The notes under the pieces: generated by a model
The model's input: the letters and a program-made list of their open reading frames with translations, nothing else
What the model was told of the DNA's origin: nothing
Database searches by the model: none
Program-made: the position numbers and the translations under genes
Assembly (NCBI RefSeq): GCF_001717955.1
Contig: NZ_CP014168.1
Location: forward strand, 1,116,001-1,180,000
Origin: Sphingomonas panacis
GTDB taxonomy: Bacteria > Pseudomonadota > Alphaproteobacteria > Sphingomonadales > Sphingomonadaceae
DNA: 64,000 nt
Direction: 5' to 3'
In this document: piece after piece, positions 56,789-64,000 of the stretch
Numbering within the stretch: position 1 is the stretch's first letter
Layout: every line of letters starts with the position of its first letter

Positions 56789-57565
56789 TCAGGGCAAGGC
56801 TTTGATCGCAGGCGGTTGGACGTCGGTGCCCATCGCGCTGGCGGTATCCTGGAGCGCGAGGTCGACCAGCACGCGCATCGCCGCGCTGGCCGCGACGGGG
56901 TCGCCCGCCGCGATGGCTTCATAGACGCGGGCGTGATCGGGGATCGGGTTGCGCGGCAGCGCGCGTGCGCGCTGTTTGTACTGCGTCGTCCAGCTCACCG
57001 CCGCGCCGATGCTCGCCGCCAGCACCATCATCGCATCGTTGCGGGTCGCGCGCAGAATCGCGTCGTGGAAATCGCGGTCGGCGACGCGGCCGGCTTCGGT
57101 GGCAAGCGAATGGCGGCGCATCTGCGCGAGCGCGTCCTTGAGGATGCGCAGGTCGTCCCGATCGCGCCGCTCGGCCGCGAAGCCGGCTGCGGCCGGTTCG
57201 ACAACGGCGCGCAGTTCGAACAGATTGCGCACGAACTGCGCGTCCGGTTCGCCCGCGAACGCCCAGGTCAGCACGTCGGGGTCGAGCAGGTTCCAGCGCG
57301 CGCGCGGCAGCACACGTGTTCCCGCCTTGGGTCGGCTCTCGACCAGCCCCTTGGCGGCAAGTGCGCGGATCGCCTCGCGATAGGCGCCGCGCGACACGTC
57401 GAGCGCTTCGGAGAAATCGACCTCGCTCGACAGGATATCGCCGGGCGCATAGGTGCCCGAGACGATCGCGACGCCGATCTTGTGCGCGATCGAGCCGTGC
57501 AGCCGGCGCCCCGTGCCGCGTGGTGCCCTAACCACGCCGTCGACCTCTTCGCGATGTTCGGTCAT
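56789..57565 (-). CDS. FCD-type GntR family regulator
   Basis: A 258-residue transcription factor of the FadR/FCD subgroup. ATG 57565 has GGAG upstream (AAGGAGACGAGG) and gives MTEHREEVDGVV. The N-terminal winged helix spans about 25-85 (LDVSRGAYREAIRALAAKGLVESRPKAGTRV). The FCD ligand domain follows with FVRNLFELRAVVEPAAAGFAAERRDRDD, RDFHDAILRATRNDAM and HARVYEAIAAGDP. The ligand is probably a sugar acid or sugar made by the neighbouring pathway. It is divergent from the sugar dehydrogenase and glycosidase genes and likely represses them until the ligand appears. Confidence 0.92.
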   Translation of the reverse strand: MTEHREEVDGVVRAPRGTGRRLHGSIAHKIGVAIVSGTYAPGDILSSEVDFSEALDVSRGAYREAIRALAAKGLVESRPKAGTRVLPRARWNLLDPDVLTWAFAGEPDAQFVRNLFELRAVVEPAAAGFAAERRDRDDLRILKDALAQMRRHSLATEAGRVADRDFHDAILRATRNDAMMVLAASIGAAVSWTTQYKQRARALPRNPIPDHARVYEAIAAGDPVAASAAMRVLVDLALQDTASAMGTDVQPPAIKALP

Positions 57566-57610
57566 CCTCGTCTCCTTGCGCAGCCGTAACAGCCGTTGCG
57601 GCTTTGCAAA

Positions 57611-57629
57611 ACGAAAGATTGCGTTTCGT
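57611..57629. promoter_or_regulatory. Possible operator in the regulator/dehydrogenase gap
   Basis: ACGAAA-N7-TTTCGT is an inverted repeat about 45 bp upstream of the regulator ATG. A second, wider dyad GCAAAC (57668-57673) and GTTTGC (57692-57697) lies 40 bp further on. Either could bind the FCD regulator to control both directions. The rest of the 232-bp gap shows no stronger element. Confidence 0.4.
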
Positions 57630-57797
57630 GAGGCCGCCAAATAAGTAGGAGTAATTGGGTGGCCGTCGCAAACGGCCCGAAAAGGCATGTCGTTTGCTCG
57701 CGACGAGACAGAGAGGATGGATCGCATGGCCCTGCGCCGTTTGCAGCACCGTACCCGGTCCAGCATTCGCTCGGCTATCGTCAGGGCGTTCTGATCG

Positions 57798-58727
57798 GTG
57801 GACCCGATCCGTATCGGCATCGTCGGCATGGGCAAGATCGCGCGCGACCAGCATCTGCCCGCGATTCGCGGCGACGCTGCGTTCAGCCTCGCCGCGACCG
57901 TCAGCCCGGTGGCGGATCAGGGTGTAGACGGCGCGCCGCATTTGCCGAGCCTCGATGCGTTGCTGGCGCAAGGCCCGGCGGTCGATGCGATCGCGCTCTG
58001 CACGCCGCCGCAAGTCCGCTACGATCTCGCCGCGCAGGCGCTGGCACGCGGAATCCACGTCTTTCTCGAAAAGCCGCCGGGCGCGACGCTCGCCGAAGTC
58101 GATGCGCTGGAGGCGTGCGCCGCCAGAACCGGCGCGTCGCTGTTCGCGGCATGGCACTCGCGCTTCGCCGCGGGGGTCGCGCCGGCGCGGGCGTGGCTGG
58201 CCGAGCGGCAGATCGAGAGCGTCTCGATCGTGTGGCGCGAGGACGTCCGCGTGTGGCATCCGGGGCAGGCGTGGATCTGGGAGCCGGGCGGGCTTGGCGT
58301 GTTCGATCCCGGCATCAACGCTTTGTCGATCGCGACGCATATCCTGCCACGCCCGTTCTACCTGCGCGCGGGCACGCTGCTTATCCCCGCCAACCGCGCC
58401 GCGCCGATCGCCGCCGATCTCAGCTTCTGCGATACCGCCGGTGCCGAAATCCACATGGACCTCGACTGGCGCCAGACCGGCGCGCAAAGCTGGGACATCA
58501 TCGTCGAGACCGACGCGGGCACCTGCAAGCTGTCGCGCGGCGGTGCGGTGCTGACGCTGCCGAGCGGCGCCGAGCATAAGGAAGACCGCGAATATCCGGG
58601 GCTGTACGCACGCTTCGCCACGCTGATCCACAGCGGGCGCAGCGATGTCGATACCAGCCCGCTCAAGCTGGTCGCCGACGCGTTCTTGCGCGCGCGGCGT
58701 GATACGGTCGAACCATTCAATGATTGA
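57798..58727 (+). CDS. Gfo/Idh/MocA-family sugar 1-dehydrogenase (L-arabinose/galactose type)
   Basis: A 309-residue NAD(P)-dependent dehydrogenase that oxidises an aldose to its lactone. The start is GTG 57798. N-terminal IRIGIVGMGKIARDQHLPAI is the Rossmann motif, FLEKPPGATLAEV holds the conserved EKP, and the C-terminal domain has DPGINALSIATHILPRPFYL. Its length equals that of the L-arabinose 1-dehydrogenase of Azospirillum as I recall it; with arabinofuranosidases next door this is the likeliest substrate, though galactose dehydrogenase is close. It is the first gene of a five-gene rightward cluster. Confidence 0.82.
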   Translation: MDPIRIGIVGMGKIARDQHLPAIRGDAAFSLAATVSPVADQGVDGAPHLPSLDALLAQGPAVDAIALCTPPQVRYDLAAQALARGIHVFLEKPPGATLAEVDALEACAARTGASLFAAWHSRFAAGVAPARAWLAERQIESVSIVWREDVRVWHPGQAWIWEPGGLGVFDPGINALSIATHILPRPFYLRAGTLLIPANRAAPIAADLSFCDTAGAEIHMDLDWRQTGAQSWDIIVETDAGTCKLSRGGAVLTLPSGAEHKEDREYPGLYARFATLIHSGRSDVDTSPLKLVADAFLRARRDTVEPFND

Positions 58728-58740
58728 CGGGAGGACGAGG

Positions 58741-60306
58741 ATGAAAAGACTTTTACGCACGCTGCTGGGCGGCATCGCGCTCGCTGGAGCGGCAACTGGA
58801 AGTGTGGCGCAGCAAGCGGCACCCGCGCCCGACACGGCGACGGTGACGCTGCACGGCGAGAAGCCCGGCCCGGTTTATGACCGCCGCATCTTCACCCAGT
58901 TCGCCGAGCATCTCGGCAACGGTATCTATGGCGGCCTGTGGGTCGGCAAGAACTCGAAGATTCCGAACACGCGCGGTTTCCGCAACGACGTGGTCGGCGC
59001 GCTCAAGGAACTCGGCGTGCCGATGGTGCGCTGGCCGGGCGGGTGTTTCGCCGACGAATATCACTGGCGGGAAGGCATCGGGGCGCAGGCCAAGCGCCCG
59101 GTCAAGATCAACACGCACTGGGGCGGCGTGACCGAACCCAATGAGGTCGGCACGCACGAGTTCATGGACCTGATGGACCAGATCGGCTCGGAAGCGTATA
59201 TTTCGGGCAACGTCGGCAACGGCACGCCGCGCGAGATGGCCGAGTGGGTCGAATATATGACCGCCCCCGCCGGCAGCCTCGCCGATGAGCGTGCGAAGAA
59301 CGGTCACAAGGCACCGTGGAAGGTGCCCTATTTCGGCATCGGCAACGAGCTGTGGGGCTGCGGCGGCAACATGAGCGCAGCCTATGCCGCCGACGAGACC
59401 AAGCGCTACGCCACCTTCGTCGTCGCGCCGGAAGGCACCAAGATCCTCAAGGTCGCGTCGGGCGCCAATGGCGACGATTATACGTGGACCGAGACGATGA
59501 TGCGCGATGCGGCGAAGCAGATCGACGGCGTGTCGCTGCATTATTATACGATGTCGGGCGGCTGGCCGCCGAGCGCGTCCGCGACCGAGTTCGACGAGGC
59601 TGGCTGGGCGCACACGCTCGCCGATGCCGAGCGCATGGAGGAACTCGTCGCCAAGCACAGCGCGATGATGGACAAGTTCGATCCGCAGAAGAAGCTGTTC
59701 CTCGCGGTCGATGAATGGGGCACCTGGTTTGCGCCGGAAAAGGGCACCAACCCCGGCTTCCTGCGCCAGCAGAACACGCTGCGCGACGCGCTGGTCGCGT
59801 CTGTCCATCTCGACATCTTCGCCAAGCATGCCGACCGCGTCCGCGTGACGGCGATCGCGCAGATGGTCAACGTGCTGCAGGCGATGATCCTCACCGACGG
59901 CGCCAAGATGGTGAAGACGCCGACCTACTACGTTTACGAGATGTACAAGCCGTACATGGACGCGACGGTGCTGCCGATCGACGTCAAATCGCCGTGGTAC
60001 AACAAGGACCAGTGGACGATGCCGGGCGTGTCCGCCTCGGCGGTGCGTGACAAGGCCGGCAAGGTCCATGTCGCGCTGTCGAACCTCGATCCCAACAAGC
60101 CGGTCACGGTCGGCGTCGCACTCGGCGGCGTGAGCGCGAGCAGCGTCTCGGGCCGAATCCTGACGGCGGCGACGATGAACGCGCATAACGATTTCACCAC
60201 GCCGAACGCCATCGCCCCCGCCGCCTTCACCGGCGCGCGGATCGACGGCACGACGCTGACGGTCGCGCTGCCGGCCAAGTCTGTGGTGATGCTCGACCTG
60301 CAATAG
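58741..60306 (+). CDS. GH51 alpha-L-arabinofuranosidase, exported
   Basis: A 521-residue glycosidase with a signal peptide (about 1-24); ATG 58741 is preceded by GGAGGACGAGG. The (beta/alpha)8 barrel has acid/base Glu 203 in FGIGNELWG and nucleophile Glu 325 in AVDEWGTWF, the GH51 pattern, and HLGNGIYGGLWVG near the N-terminus. The C-terminal jelly-roll domain is present. It should remove arabinofuranosyl side groups from arabinan, arabinogalactan or arabinoxylan. It lies 13 bp downstream of the dehydrogenase stop, so they are co-transcribed. Confidence 0.94.
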   Translation: MKRLLRTLLGGIALAGAATGSVAQQAAPAPDTATVTLHGEKPGPVYDRRIFTQFAEHLGNGIYGGLWVGKNSKIPNTRGFRNDVVGALKELGVPMVRWPGGCFADEYHWREGIGAQAKRPVKINTHWGGVTEPNEVGTHEFMDLMDQIGSEAYISGNVGNGTPREMAEWVEYMTAPAGSLADERAKNGHKAPWKVPYFGIGNELWGCGGNMSAAYAADETKRYATFVVAPEGTKILKVASGANGDDYTWTETMMRDAAKQIDGVSLHYYTMSGGWPPSASATEFDEAGWAHTLADAERMEELVAKHSAMMDKFDPQKKLFLAVDEWGTWFAPEKGTNPGFLRQQNTLRDALVASVHLDIFAKHADRVRVTAIAQMVNVLQAMILTDGAKMVKTPTYYVYEMYKPYMDATVLPIDVKSPWYNKDQWTMPGVSASAVRDKAGKVHVALSNLDPNKPVTVGVALGGVSASSVSGRILTAATMNAHNDFTTPNAIAPAAFTGARIDGTTLTVALPAKSVVMLDLQ

Positions 60307-60326
60307 CGGCGAGCGGAAAACACGAT

Positions 60327-61322
60327 ATGCGCGGGATGGTCCTCGGCATCATGGCGCTGGCGCTCGCGAGTTTCGCGAGCGCCCAGCAACCCGCCACGCT
60401 CAACGACCGCCTGGCGGGGGATCTGGTGCCGACGCACGATCCGGTGATAGCGCGGCAAGGCGACACCTATCATGTCTTCGGCACCGGACTTACCGAGCGG
60501 ACCTCGCCCGATCTCGTCCACTGGACGCTGGCCGCGCCGCCGCTCGCGGCCTTGCCTGATTGGGTCGCGAAGGCAGTGCCTGACGCCAAGGGAATGTGGG
60601 CGCCCGACATGTCGTTCGTGAACGGGCGTTGGCGGCTCTATTACGCCGTTTCGACCTTCGGCTCGAACCGCTCGGCGATCGGCCTCGCGACGAGTCCGAC
60701 GCTCGACCGCGCCGCGCCGGGCTATGGCTGGCGTGACGAGGGGGTGGTGCTGCTGTCGACGCCCGTCAATGATTATAACGCGATCGATCCCAATTTCGTG
60801 GTCGATCGCCAGGGCCGCCACTGGCTGAGCTTCGGCAGTTTCTGGAGCGGCCTCAAGCTGGTCGAGCTCGACGCCAGGACCGGCAAGCCACTCCACCCAC
60901 AGGCGATGCCGATAGCGATCGCACACCGGGCTGTACCCGTTGGCGCACCCGACCCGGTCGAGGCGCCATTCATCGTCGATCATGGCGGTTGGTACTGGCT
61001 GTTCGCCAGCTATGATTATTGCTGCAAGGGCGTGAACAGCAGCTATTACACCGTCGTCAGCCGATCGAAAGCGATCACCGGGCCGTATCTCGGTAAGGAT
61101 GGCAGTTCCATGCTGAGCGGCGGCGGCACCGTGTTCCTGCGTGCTGACCTGCCCGAGAAAGGGCGGTTTCGCGGACCGGGTCACCCCGGTTTCCTGCATG
61201 ACAAGGACGGCACCGATTACGTCGTCTACCATGCCTATGACAAAGACAACAAAGGCGCCCCGACGCTTCGGATCGCACCGATGCGCTGGGGCGCCGATGG
61301 CTGGCCGCAAGCAGAGGATTGA
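60327..61322 (+). CDS. GH43 endo-arabinanase-like enzyme, exported
   Basis: A 331-residue five-bladed beta-propeller glycosidase with a signal peptide (about 1-19). The GH43 catalytic triad is Asp 38 in THDPVIARQGDTYHV (base), Asp 154 in NAIDPNFVVD and Glu 212 in VEAPFIVDHGGWYWLFASYDYCC (acid). The DYCC stretch is common in endo-1,5-alpha-L-arabinanases of subfamilies 4-6. It probably cuts the arabinan backbone. It follows the GH51 gene by 20 bp. Confidence 0.9.
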   Translation: MRGMVLGIMALALASFASAQQPATLNDRLAGDLVPTHDPVIARQGDTYHVFGTGLTERTSPDLVHWTLAAPPLAALPDWVAKAVPDAKGMWAPDMSFVNGRWRLYYAVSTFGSNRSAIGLATSPTLDRAAPGYGWRDEGVVLLSTPVNDYNAIDPNFVVDRQGRHWLSFGSFWSGLKLVELDARTGKPLHPQAMPIAIAHRAVPVGAPDPVEAPFIVDHGGWYWLFASYDYCCKGVNSSYYTVVSRSKAITGPYLGKDGSSMLSGGGTVFLRADLPEKGRFRGPGHPGFLHDKDGTDYVVYHAYDKDNKGAPTLRIAPMRWGADGWPQAED

Positions 61323-61324
61323 AC

Positions 61325-62362
61325 ATGATTGACCTGACTCGTCGCGGCTTCGTCGGTGGCGCCGCCGCGCTTGCCGCCACGCCCGTTCTGGCGCGCACCG
61401 CACCCAAAGCGGCGATCACCAACCCGTTGGTCAGGAACCGCGCCGACGCGCAGGTTTTCCGCCATACCGACGGCACGTACTACATGACCGGATCGGTGCC
61501 CGAATATGACCGGCTGGTGCTGCGCCGTTCGAAAACCATCGCCGGCCTCGCCACCGCAGCCGAGCGCGTGCTGTGGCGGCACGAGAAGACCGGGCCGATG
61601 TCCGGCTTTCTCTGGGCGCCCGAACTGCATCTGATCGACGGGCGCTGGATCATGTATTTCGCCGCAGGCCCGAGCGGCGGCGGCGAGGACGTGTTCCGCA
61701 TCCGCACTTATGCGGTGGTGTGCGACGGGCCGGACCCGATGACGGGCATTTGGAGGGTGCTCGGCCAGCTCCAGACCGAGTGGGACAGTTTCAACCTCGA
61801 TTCCACCTCGTTCGTCCACAAGGGCCAACGCTATCTCGCCTGGGCGCAGCGCGAGCCGGGGATCGACACCAACAGCAACCTCTATCTCGCGCCTTTGAAG
61901 ACGCCGTTGACGCTCGCCGCCAGGCAGGTGCGCCTGTCGGTGCCGACGCTCGATTGGGAAGTGCGGGGCTTCAAGGTCAACGAGGCGCCAGCGGTGCTCG
62001 CGCGCAACGGGCGTCTGTTCATGACCTATTCGGCGAGCGCCACCGATGCACGCTATTGCCTGGGCATGCTTACCTGTCGCGACGATGCCGACATCATGGA
62101 TGCGGCCAACTGGTCGAAATCGCCGCTGCCGGTGTTCACATCGTCGCCCGCGCACAAGGTCTACGGGCCGGGCCACAACAGCTTCACCACCGACGAACGC
62201 GGCCGCGACATGCTGGTCTATCACGCGCGCGATTACGCCGAGATCAAGGGCGATCCCCTGTTCGATCCCAACCGCCACACCCGCGTACAACCGATCCGCT
62301 ATGCCCCCGACGGCACGCCCGACTTCGGTGAGCCGGTCGCCAACGGCGTGCTGCGCGCGTGA
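61325..62362 (+). CDS. GH43-type arabinosidase, Tat-exported
   Basis: A 345-residue beta-propeller glycosidase. ATG 61325 is chosen; the signal peptide has an RR motif (TRRGFVGGAAALAATPVLA) typical of the Tat pathway. The GH43 residues are Asp 41 in RADAQVFRHTDGTYYMTG, Asp 159 in FNLDSTSF and Glu 220 in KVNEAPAVL. Probably an exo-acting alpha-L-arabinofuranosidase. It overlaps no gene before it (two bases apart) and its stop overlaps the GH27 start by four bases. Confidence 0.87.
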   Translation: MIDLTRRGFVGGAAALAATPVLARTAPKAAITNPLVRNRADAQVFRHTDGTYYMTGSVPEYDRLVLRRSKTIAGLATAAERVLWRHEKTGPMSGFLWAPELHLIDGRWIMYFAAGPSGGGEDVFRIRTYAVVCDGPDPMTGIWRVLGQLQTEWDSFNLDSTSFVHKGQRYLAWAQREPGIDTNSNLYLAPLKTPLTLAARQVRLSVPTLDWEVRGFKVNEAPAVLARNGRLFMTYSASATDARYCLGMLTCRDDADIMDAANWSKSPLPVFTSSPAHKVYGPGHNSFTTDERGRDMLVYHARDYAEIKGDPLFDPNRHTRVQPIRYAPDGTPDFGEPVANGVLRA

Positions 62363-63699
62363 GCGGCATTGATCGGCGCTCGTTGCTCGCCGCCGGCGCG
62401 GCGGCTGCGGCGCTGCCGGCGGTCGCCGGCGCGGCGCAGCGCGGCACACGCTCGCTCGCGCCGACGCCGCCGATGGGGTGGAATAGCTGGAACAGCTTCG
62501 CCACCACCATCACCGAAGCCCAGGCGGTCGAGACCGCCGGCATCATGGCGGCGAAACTGTTGCCGGCCGGCTACGACACCTTCACCGTCGATATTCAATG
62601 GTATGATCCCGACGCGAAGAGCTACGAATATAACGCCAAGCCGGTGCCGGTGATGGATGGCGACGGCCGGCTGCTGCCAGCGCCCAACCGCTTTCCGTCG
62701 AGCGCGGGCGGCATGGGCTTCGCGCCGCTCGCCGCGCGCGTGCACGCGCTGGGGCTGCGTTTCGGCATCCACGTCATGCGCGGCATTCCGCGCCTCGCGG
62801 TCGAGCGCAACCTCCCGGTATTGGGCACGCACCTCCGCGCGCGCGACATCGCCGACGTGACGAGCGTCTGTTCGTGGAACCCCGACATGTACGGCGTCGA
62901 CATGCGCAGGCCCGGCGCGCAGGCCTATTACGACAGCGTGTTCGCGCAATATGCGCGCTGGGGGGTCGATTTCGTCAAGGTCGACGACATGAGCCGCCCC
63001 TATGACGCGCACGCCCCCGAAATCGAGGCGGTCGCGCTGGCGATCAAGCGGTCGGGGCGGCCGATGATTCTCAGCCTTTCGCCCGGCGAGACGCCGGTGA
63101 TCCGCGCCGATCACGTCCGCCGCCATGCAGAGATGTGGCGCATCGCCGATGACTTCTGGGACGAATGGCCGCAGCTCGCCGCGCAGTTCACCCGCTTCGA
63201 GAATTGGAGTCCCTACATCGGCGGCGGCCGCTGGCCCGACGGCGACATGCTGCCGCTCGGCCGGCTCGCGCTTGGCGCACGCGATTCGCGCTTCACGCCC
63301 GACGAGCAACGGACGTTGATGACCTTGTGGTCGATCGTGCGCTCGCCCCTCATCATGGGTGGCGACCTGCGCCATCTCGACGCGGCGACGCTGGCGCTGC
63401 TGACCAACCCGGAAGTCATCGCGGTCAACCAGGCGAGTTCGGACAACCGGCCGCATATCCTTGAAGACGGCACGCGGCTGTGGAGCGCCACCGCACCCGG
63501 CGGCGGGCGGTATGTCGCGTTGTTCAACACCTCGGCCAAGCCGCGCCGTGTCGCGCTCCCGCTCGACCGGATCGGGCTGCGCGGCACGGTCTCGGTGCGC
63601 GACCTATGGGCGCGCGCTGCGCTCGCCGACATGCAAGGTGCGGTCGCGCGGGAACTGCCGTCCCACGGAGCGAGCCTGTTGCGCGTTACCCCCGTATAA
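62359..63699 (+). CDS. GH27-family glycosidase (alpha-galactosidase or beta-L-arabinopyranosidase type), Tat-exported
   Basis: A 446-residue (beta/alpha)8 enzyme starting at GTG 62359 with a Tat-like signal peptide (RRSLLAAGAAAAALPAVAGA). The GH27 start is PPMGWNSWNSF, the nucleophile Asp 209 lies in DFVKVDDMS and the likely acid/base Asp 265 in WRIADDFWDEW. IVRSPLIMGGDL and LLTNPEVIAVNQ are further family marks. The usual DDCW motif is replaced by VDIQW (77-81), so substrate specificity may differ. In this arabinan context a beta-L-arabinopyranosidase is possible. Last visible gene of the cluster before a 195-bp gap. Confidence 0.85.
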   Translation: MSGIDRRSLLAAGAAAAALPAVAGAAQRGTRSLAPTPPMGWNSWNSFATTITEAQAVETAGIMAAKLLPAGYDTFTVDIQWYDPDAKSYEYNAKPVPVMDGDGRLLPAPNRFPSSAGGMGFAPLAARVHALGLRFGIHVMRGIPRLAVERNLPVLGTHLRARDIADVTSVCSWNPDMYGVDMRRPGAQAYYDSVFAQYARWGVDFVKVDDMSRPYDAHAPEIEAVALAIKRSGRPMILSLSPGETPVIRADHVRRHAEMWRIADDFWDEWPQLAAQFTRFENWSPYIGGGRWPDGDMLPLGRLALGARDSRFTPDEQRTLMTLWSIVRSPLIMGGDLRHLDAATLALLTNPEVIAVNQASSDNRPHILEDGTRLWSATAPGGGRYVALFNTSAKPRRVALPLDRIGLRGTVSVRDLWARAALADMQGAVARELPSHGASLLRVTPV

Positions 63700-63740
63700 C
63701 CCTCTATTACTCCGACATATCAAAGGTGCCTTACCCACAT

Positions 63741-63752
63741 CGCTGTACAGCG
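63741..63752. promoter_or_regulatory. Palindrome upstream of the last gene
   Basis: CGCTGTACAGCG is a perfect 12-bp palindrome about 145 bp upstream of the next start codon. It could be an operator for the sugar regulator or part of a hairpin after the GH27 gene. The 63700-63894 gap otherwise shows a TTGACG at 63807 but no convincing -10. Confidence 0.35.
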
Positions 63753-63894
63753 AAACGCAATATGGTATCTTTTTCGCAACACTCGGCGGAAAACCGAGGT
63801 GGTTGCTTGACGGCTATTCCCCCGAGTGCAAATGCGCGCCATTATTTTGTTGGACTAAATGACCGCAAAGAACGGTCCATCTGAGGGGAAGATC

Positions 63895-64000
63895 ATGGTA
63901 TTCCATCGCGCAATCCTGTGCTCGGCTTCGTTGCTCGCATTGCTCGCCGTCGATCCGGCATTTGCCCAGACCGGCACCCAATCGACTCCGCCCAGTGACG
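63895..64000 (+). CDS. Start of an exported protein (partial), possibly a TonB-dependent receptor
   Basis: ATG 63895, preceded by GAGGGGAAG as ribosome site, opens a frame of 35 codons to the window edge. The residues form a signal peptide (about 1-23, ending DPAFAQ), followed by a Thr/Gln/Pro-rich stretch. TonB-dependent receptors of Sphingomonas often begin this way and follow glycosidase clusters, so an oligosaccharide receptor is a good guess, but no receptor motif is visible yet. Confidence 0.6.
   Translation, partial: MVFHRAILCSASLLALLAVDPAFAQTGTQSTPPSD

Noticed and set aside
58753..60303. 516-codon frame opposite the GH51 gene
   Set aside because: Antisense of a glycosidase with intact catalytic glutamates; no motifs on the other strand.
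63807..63835. TTGACG with AAATGC as promoter of the last gene
   Set aside because: The -10 match is poor and spacing gives no clear support.

Overview
The window is a 64 kb piece of a high-GC alphaproteobacterial chromosome, most likely from a Sphingomonas-like member of the Sphingomonadales. This rests on the gene families present (HemE/HemJ/Rho beside the origin, MmcB, MipZ, DUF1491, DUF3576, DUF6489, a regulatory PPDK kinase), on Caulobacter-type promoter spacing, on many GTG/TTG starts and ATGA start/stop overlaps, and on dispersed palindromes of a type I recall as common in sphingomonads. I see no rRNA, tRNA, CRISPR, transposase, integrase or phage gene. Nearly all of the window reads as core chromosome.

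Layout. (1) 1-11.2 kb: a mostly leftward block with a SixA-type phosphatase, a DinG-like helicase, small envelope proteins, an exported methyltransferase, gyrB, a HAD phosphatase, YggS and a TenI/ThiE-like protein, with dispersed palindromes in the gaps. (2) 11.4-15.9 kb: rightward DUF3576-leuS-lptE-holA. (3) 15.9-25.1 kb: leftward mnmE-mnmG-rsmG-parA-parB and hemE-hemJ-rho, plus DUF6489 and a rightward MGMT gene. (4) 25.13-25.42 kb: the probable chromosomal origin oriC, between hemE and the PPDK regulator gene, with a perfect DnaA box, several degenerate ones and a cluster of GANTC sites. (5) 25.4-34.6 kb: rightward housekeeping genes ppsR-maf-aroE-coaE-dnaQ, hpf-ptsN-thioesterase-DUF1491, a SleB-type hydrolase, mmcB, a SCO/YcgN/metallopeptidase set and a leftward ankyrin protein. 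(6) 34.6-42.1 kb: PBP1A, rpoZ, a phospholipase-D-like enzyme, nhaA and two transporters. (7) 42.1-49.7 kb: an overlapping three-gene phosphorelay behind a perfect FNR box, then exonuclease-phosphomannomutase-DnaJ-mipZ, panC and a Sel1 protein. (8) 49.7-55.3 kb: topA, rpsD and an exported S9 peptidase. (9) 55.6-64 kb: an arabinan or arabinogalactan utilisation locus with an FCD-type GntR regulator, aldose epimerase, sugar dehydrogenase, GH51, two GH43, one GH27 and the start of an exported protein that may be a TonB-dependent receptor.

How it fits together. The replication and segregation machinery is concentrated here: oriC, parAB, four parS-like palindromes on both sides of the origin, the division-site ATPase MipZ, gyrB, topA, holA and dnaQ. 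Gene direction mostly flips at oriC, as expected for bidirectional replication. The catabolic locus at the right end looks self-contained: secreted or periplasmic glycosidases release arabinose or galactose, the epimerase and dehydrogenase start oxidative catabolism, and the divergent regulator probably controls it.

I found no clearly undescribed multi-gene system. The most unusual items are the FNR-box-linked phosphorelay with no DNA-binding output, the spread of parS palindromes, a protein whose C-terminus is encoded by a dispersed repeat, a GH27 enzyme lacking the usual DDCW motif, and two convergent gene pairs whose 3' ends overlap.
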